A stretch of 64,000 nt of DNA, taken from contig NC_054879.1 in the NCBI RefSeq assembly GCF_018320785.1, forward strand, positions 41,406,698-41,470,697, in the 5' to 3' direction. The stretch's first letter is position 1, and each line of letters starts with the position of its first letter. Below, one piece after another: positions 58,432 to 64,000 of the stretch. The notes below the pieces were generated by a model. It saw only the letters and a list, made by a program, of their open reading frames with translations, searched no databases and was not told the DNA's origin. The translations under genes were made by a program, and so were the position numbers. Source of the DNA: Cheilinus undulatus (lineage: Eukaryota; Chordata; Actinopteri; Labriformes; Labridae).

Positions 58432-60037
58432 TTTCAAACCTCTACAGGTGGCTTGTCGTCAATGTAGATGCAATCTGCATCCCCATTTTTCATCATTTTA
58501 ATGAACAATAGCACTGTAAAATGCAAGTTCATTTACCAGCAAAGTGCTTTTGAGAGGAATTAATCCATCAAAAACTGCAAACATTTGGCAACATTTGATC
58601 CTGAAACATTGACTACTTTTTTATCGCAATTTCGACATTGTCGAGGAGTTGGCTTGCATTGTTTGACATTTGAAAATAAGATTTTTTTCTGTTGTAGGTG
58701 CCTTGGATTTGCCATATTTTTGCTGTGGCATCAAAGCAGGTATCAATATTAGCTGTCTAACAGGTGACTAATCAAAATACTTTCCTTTGAATTTCCAGTA
58801 TTACAGTCACTAAATATCATAGATAAAGACTGGATAGTCTTCGTCACAAGGGTGGGCATCAGCTGATACTGATGTTAAACTGAGGTATCGGTGCATCGAT
58901 GCTTTGATTTATTACTACTAGCATATTGAAGTTTACAGCTCTGGTGTAGTGACAACTCTAGTGCAGTGTTATTCTGTTGTTTAATAAGGAGAAGATTGCA
59001 TTGTCACACATACCCCTTGGAATCAAGATTTTTTATTTTTTAATAAAGATGTCCTTGGTTCAATAGCAGAATCACAGTGTTGAAAGAAAACACTATTAAA
59101 ATAGCAGAAACAGCCTCACTCTGTCTCAGTCTTCCCTGCCTGAAGAGAAGAATGAGATGAGTAGATAGAGCAAAGTGGAAAGTGGTGATGGAGAGAAACG
59201 GATTCAGCAGCAGCCACGAGGACACATTTAATGTCTAAGATAGGGACTCGGCTCTAAAACTGCTGAGCTTTACTGACAGTCTCAGAGTGTGCGGTGCATG
59301 TTGGATGTGTCCTTCTGGCTGTTTCCCAAAGCAGTATGGGTAAATGTTGCTCCTGCAGCGTGGCAGAGCTCCCTGTGCATGACTGTTAATCTTTCTACTA
59401 GTATCATGTGTTGTACTTAATACTGAAGGCTTACCCGATTCTCACAGAAGGGCCAGTTTGAGTGCCCTCCGTTCACTCCTAATTTTTTTGTGTACTTTGG
59501 GTAAGGTGAGGCATTAAAGGCCCATTAACTGTGGTTTTACAAGATTTGGAGGTGTTGTACTTACTTAGTTGACTGTTTTTAAAGACAACACGCTCATGTG
59601 CGACTGCATCTGCTTTTGTCTTCACCTCAGGGCAGAGTGATACATTTACCTATACTAGTCTTTACGTTTAAATATCGTTCAGCCTACATCTGATACAAGG
59701 AAGCAGAGGCAGGGAAGGGATTTTTATTCAGCCTGCTTCAGGGCTCGTAATATGTAAAAACCTGCTGTGAATCTCTGCTCTCTTAGGAGAGATCACCCTG
59801 AGAGTTTGTGAGCCTAGTGTAGAATTTTATGGGAGTTTTAGTGTGGGAGTAATTTCAAACTGCTGTACCCTCTAAGACAAATGGCGTCCTTTATTTGTTA
59901 AAATGTACGGCTGACAAATATTCATGCACCTGATCTCTGCACTGATTTTTTCCATTACAGTATTTGAGCTGATTTGTGGTGGTGGTTGATTTAAGGGTAG
60001 TAATAACCTTTGTAAGCTAGATAAACTGTAATATAGA

Positions 60038-60420
60038 TACAGTCATGGAAGAAAGTATTGGCACCCCTGGAATATTTAGAAAATAAACCATTTCTCCCAG
60101 AAATTGTTGCAATTACAAATGTTTTGGTATACACATGTTTATATCCTTTATGTGCATTGGAACAACACAAAGAAAGCAGAAGAAAAAAGCCAAAATTGAC
60201 ATAATTTTACACAAAACTCAAAAATGGGCCAGACAAAATTATTGGTACCCTCAACTTAATATTTGGTTGCACACCCTTGGGAAAAAATAACTGAAACCAC
60301 TCGCTTCCTATAACCATCAACAAGCTTCTTACACCTCTAAACTGGAATTTTGGACCACTCTTCTTTTGCAAACTGCTCCAGGTCTCTCAGATTTGAAGGG
60401 TGCCTTCTTGCAACACTGAG
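60038..60420 (-). mobile_element. Tc1-like 3' fragment, antisense
   Basis: It begins TACAGTCATGGAAGAAAGTA followed by TTGGCACCCCTGG, a known fish Tc1 terminus. The family's antisense transposase end follows (AATATTTGGTTGCACACCC, TGGACCACTCTTCTTTTGCA). The similarity stops near 60420, so only about a quarter of the element remains. Confidence 0.75.
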
Positions 60421-60599
60421 CAAGTCTGCACGCATACACAAACTAGATAAACGCGGTATTCCTCTCACAGAGACTGTACAGGTTTCCAGCAGCAGCATTT
60501 CATCATTTCAGACTGTTATGATGAACTTATTATACATTTGCTGATTATGTGCGGTTCCAAGTAGCGTACGTGGAGGAGGGGGTAGAGGTTGGATTGGTG

Positions 60600-61148
60600 C
60601 AGTGTTAATTTTGGCAGCTATTTTTGATTTTAGACTTAGTTTTAGTCTTTAAATGAAATGCATTTTAGTTTTAGTCCCTTTTTAGTCTTTCTATCCTTTT
60701 TAGTTTTAGTCTAATTTTAGTCCACGAAAATTTTAGAACATTTTGGTCTAGTTTTAGTCAATTAAAAGTCCTCACATTTTAGTCTTTACTTTTAGTCCAA
60801 GCATTTATTTTCTTGCCTAAATCTGGTACCAAGTCATGGTAGTGTGTTCACCCTGCCAAACATGGGGTCACTGCATTCTACAGCGGAGAGGCAGAATAGC
60901 TACAGCTGCATTGTGTTTTTTACAGATTTACCCACAGTGGAGACATACTACAGATTTTGAATGTCCAACGAAAACTAAATCACATTTTAGTCTAGTTTTA
61001 GTCATCTTGACAAAAAGTAAACTTATTTTTTGTCAGTTACAGTCACCTCAGATCTATTTTTGTTGTCTTAGTCTAGTTTTTATCATGGAACAAAAAGGCT
61101 GTCGACAAACATTTTTAGTCATAGTTTTAGTCATGAAAATTAACACTG
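60600..61148 (-). mobile_element. hAT-like CAGTGTTAATTT element, copy 4
   Basis: It is full length by its ends: CAGTGTTAATTTTGGCAGC at the left and CATGAAAATTAACACTG at the right. The flanks GATTGGTG and GAGTGGTG match in 7 of 8 bases, a slightly decayed hAT-type duplication. It has the same orientation as copy 3. No intact frame; the 108-aa frame at 60836 is incidental. Confidence 0.85.
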
Positions 61149-63739
61149 GAGTGGTGATCTGAGTGGGTTATGGATTCAGATCCATGACCCATTTTTCCTG
61201 GTCCTGGTTTCTGTGCTACTTTCATCTCTCAAGATGGTTTTCACCTCAACGAGAACCCTCGTTTTGATCTTGCAAGATCATCCCACACACCCCTAGCATA
61301 CAATACAAAAATGTGTCGAGAATATGAGCACACCAGTGCATTTCCTGCTATATGGGTAATGCATGTGTGGTCCTGGCTCTTCCACTTAGTTGACCTTCAT
61401 CTGAATGTAGCAGGCCTGTAATGCTTAAGCGAAGGTTAGCCAGAGACATCTCTCGTCACTGCTGCAGAACGGCAGTGCTGAAGATGAAGGTATTGCTCAG
61501 GAGAGGGTAACAAAAGGCCCCACTAACAGAAAGCTTTATTCATGCTCAATTTAACACACATTATCTTGTCTATCTCAAGTCAGCACTGCAGATAAAAATC
61601 TCAGCGGGCTTGATATTGTTTTTGGCCCAGAGGTGTCAAAGGAATACATTTCCCACCTTTATCGACTCACTTTCAGGGGGAATAGAGCTGCTGTCTTTAA
61701 AAATTAAATGCAGAATGGGAAAAATGCTAGATAATGTTAGGTTGTGAAGTTTTAAATTGACATCTCTGTCACAGATGTTCTTGCAATCATCTTTTTGATG
61801 GATACTTAAAGCTTCTTAAGAAATAGGGGTTTAATATAGTATGCTTAAGCAATATTAAACCAGATATTGTGCTGTTGTAGTGAATATTTGCACAGCTGTA
61901 GGTGCCAAGGATAATTACAACCATGCAGATTTTCAGAAAACATCATGATCTCGAGTGTAATGTTGTTTTTTTCAGGGCTGTCAGCATTAATGTTAATTAA
62001 TTAAGTCCATTAGTTCTGTTTACTTTCTTTCTGGAGAAAAATTAGGTAACAGTAGTCAGATCATCTTAAATGTTTAGTAAAAACTCCCAGCCTCACATCA
62101 TCTCAGATTACTAGATTAAAACTCACAGTTGTGTAAAAGCGAATGAACATAAGCCGCCTTCGCTGAAGTTGATACCTCGACTATGTAAGGATAATTAGAG
62201 AAGACTTCCTTCTTGTTGATGTCGGTGCCATCCCAGAAAGCTCGGCTTGTTTGGTACAGCTGAGGTGTGGGATATAGAAGACGCAGCTTACGTCAACTTG
62301 GCTCAGATCCTGCTGATGTTAATCTCTCCCCTGCAGCGGTGGAGTGAGATAACCGCGTGGTCCACAGAACATGTTTGTCAAGCAATTATCAAGTCTTATT
62401 TCGCAACAGGAACATGCTGAATTGTTGGAGGAAAGTGGTAGTTCATCTCAGGTGATTTCAAGCAATATATCTTAATTTGTCTCTTTAAGAAAACGTCCCA
62501 ACTTCTAACATCAGCTTGTAACTGACACCAAAGGCATCAGTTCCTGCTCCTCCAGCTCAGAGGGGTTAGTTTCCACCTCAACGGGCAGAATATCAGATGG
62601 TTGAGAAACAAAAAGGGGGCTATGGAGGCATCTCTTGGGTCACATACCAAGCTGTGGCCTACTTAGCACTCTGACTGTGAACACACTTGTGTTGATGCTG
62701 ATGATGTTTGACTGGGCAAACCTGCACTGTACAACAGCAGACTGGCAGTGGGTAAATTTCAAATTTGAGCCAAAATGATCATCTCTTTATCCTGATTTCA
62801 CAGGCTACTTTTCACATCAAGGGGACAACTTTCTTCTGTCGATGTAGCTCGTGCAGAGTTCATTAGAGCAGGAAATCCAGACTGTAGCCTTCAGCATGCG
62901 TAGAGTCCTCAGGCTAACACACTCGCTGTGTCTGTGCTGATGTTTTGACGCTTATGTTTGCTGATGGCTGGTAGACGCTCTGCAGAAGTTGCCACGTGTG
63001 ATTGCAGCATGGATTTAAGGGGGTTAGGAGACTGGGGGGATGGGATGATAAAGGCAGACTAGAGTGAGGAGCGCTCATTCCTGTGAATGAAGGAAACAGT
63101 CAGGCTCCATTAGCCAAACCTTACTGCTGGAATACTAACGAATACAACCTAACATAAAATGTTCCACTTCAACACCAGCACTCAACATTAGAAATTCACA
63201 AACTGTCTCTCCCTCTCATGTTCTACTTCTACTTGTGCTTTTCCTCTCTGACTGTAATGAGCCACTGAGGACTGCAGTTTGTCCTCTCCAGCCATCGCTC
63301 TGTCCATTTCAGTCACAATACATTCCTTTTTTAAAAGGCTACTCTGTAGTGAAAAAAAGCTCCAATTCATTAATTAGAGTCCGCTTCATCTCTTGGCATT
63401 TCATTTGCTCTCAGTGTAAGATTTTTTTACCCAGTGGAGTCTCATTAGACTGCAATATACTGCTTTTGCTACTCTAATAACCAATTTTGTCTACAGAAAA
63501 ATATTACACAAGCAGAATTAAAACATATTTCAACCCACGCTGTGTTGGTACATCACTTGGGCCTAAATTAAATACTACAACAACTGTAAAACGGATTACC
63601 GTGAAGTGATTCCCTCATTTTTCCTGAAGCAACACACGCAGGTCAGAACTTTCATCATTTTATAGAACATCCATTTTTAATTCATAGAGGCCCAGCAAAA
63701 CGGTGCTAGTAGTCTCACAATCAGTGAAATGGGGATCAA

Positions 63740-64000
63740 ATGTCTCAAGTGATTGTAGTATAAAGACACCTGTGTACGATCCAGTCACTAGTTGATCAGT
63801 ATTCCTGGCTACCATTATACAATGAAAGCAAAAGCACACTCCAAGCAACTCAGAGAAAAGGTTATAGAAAAGTATAAGTCAGGGGATGGATACAAAAGAA
63901 TTCCTTGGCACTGAACATCCTTCAGAGTTCAGTTAAATCCATCATCAATAAATGTAAGGAATATGGCACATGTGTAAATCTGCCTAGATCAGGCCGCCCT
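63740..64000 (+). mobile_element. Tc1-like 5' part, cut by the window end
   Basis: It matches the element at 28445 from TGATTGTAGTATAAAGACAC through CCTGGCTACCATTATACAAT. It then continues into the HTH-coding part (AAAAGGTTATAGAAAAGTAT, TCCATCATCAATAAATGTAA, GATCAGGCCGCCCT). The terminal repeat itself was not seen at the left. Its state beyond 64000 is unknown. Confidence 0.8.

Larger units (their letters stand above)
55777..64000 (+). other. farp1: farp1 intron 2, continuing past the window
   Basis: It opens with a strong GTGAGT donor. No exon encoding the next FERM segment was recognised before the window ends. It contains two CAGTGTTAATTT elements, a TAGGGATGCA element and two Tc1 fragments. 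The stretches 55777-57390, 58445-60030 and 61150-63735 show no further feature I can support. Confidence 0.8.

Noticed and set aside
1..64000. CRISPR array, prokaryotic defence island, integron or operon
   Set aside because: Spliced vertebrate genes, polyadenylation signals and fish transposons show a eukaryotic chromosome; the tandem arrays lack repeat-spacer organisation.

Overview
The window is vertebrate nuclear DNA, almost certainly from a teleost fish. It has two spliced protein-coding loci with GT/AG introns, long introns and intergenic DNA, polyadenylation signals, and many fish-type Tc1/mariner and hAT-like transposon relics. No operons, CRISPR arrays or prokaryotic signals are present.

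Layout. (1) 1-735 looks like the 3' end of an upstream transcript, with overlapping AATAAA signals at 711-720. Synteny suggests mbnl2, but this is unproven. (2) 735-4450 is repeat-rich intergenic DNA. (3) About 4480-26280 is rap2a on the + strand. Coding exon 1 is 5275-5588, the 19.0-kb intron is full of transposon relics, coding exon 2 is 24627-24864, and a 3'UTR of about 1.4 kb ends at an AATAAA at 26255. The predicted product is 183 aa with every Ras-family G-box and the RAP2A-type C-terminus CNIQ. (4) About 26.3-46.9 kb is intergenic and carries nested DNA transposons and several tandem arrays. (5) From about 47.0 kb the window enters farp1 on the + strand. A GC-rich promoter and non-coding first exon end at a GTAAGA donor after 47342. 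The first coding exon is 55570-55776 (ATG at 55597, 60 codons). Intron 2 runs beyond the window, so the FERM, RhoGEF and PH domains lie outside.

RAP2A and FARP1 are also neighbours on human 13q32, which supports both names. The human gene between them (IPO5) is not visible here. Both products act in small-GTPase signalling at membranes and in neurons, but nothing in the sequence shows co-regulation.

I did not find a previously undescribed functional system. The strongest non-genic observations are transposon archaeology: four elements with exact target-site duplications, one insertion whose empty site is preserved in a sister repeat, a foldback Tc1 chimera, a MITE with subterminal hairpins and an inverted partner 2 kb away, and a 70-bp satellite with a 140-bp higher-order period. 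Terminal repeats and duplications were read by eye. Family names such as hAT or Harbinger are inferences from duplication length and terminal motifs.
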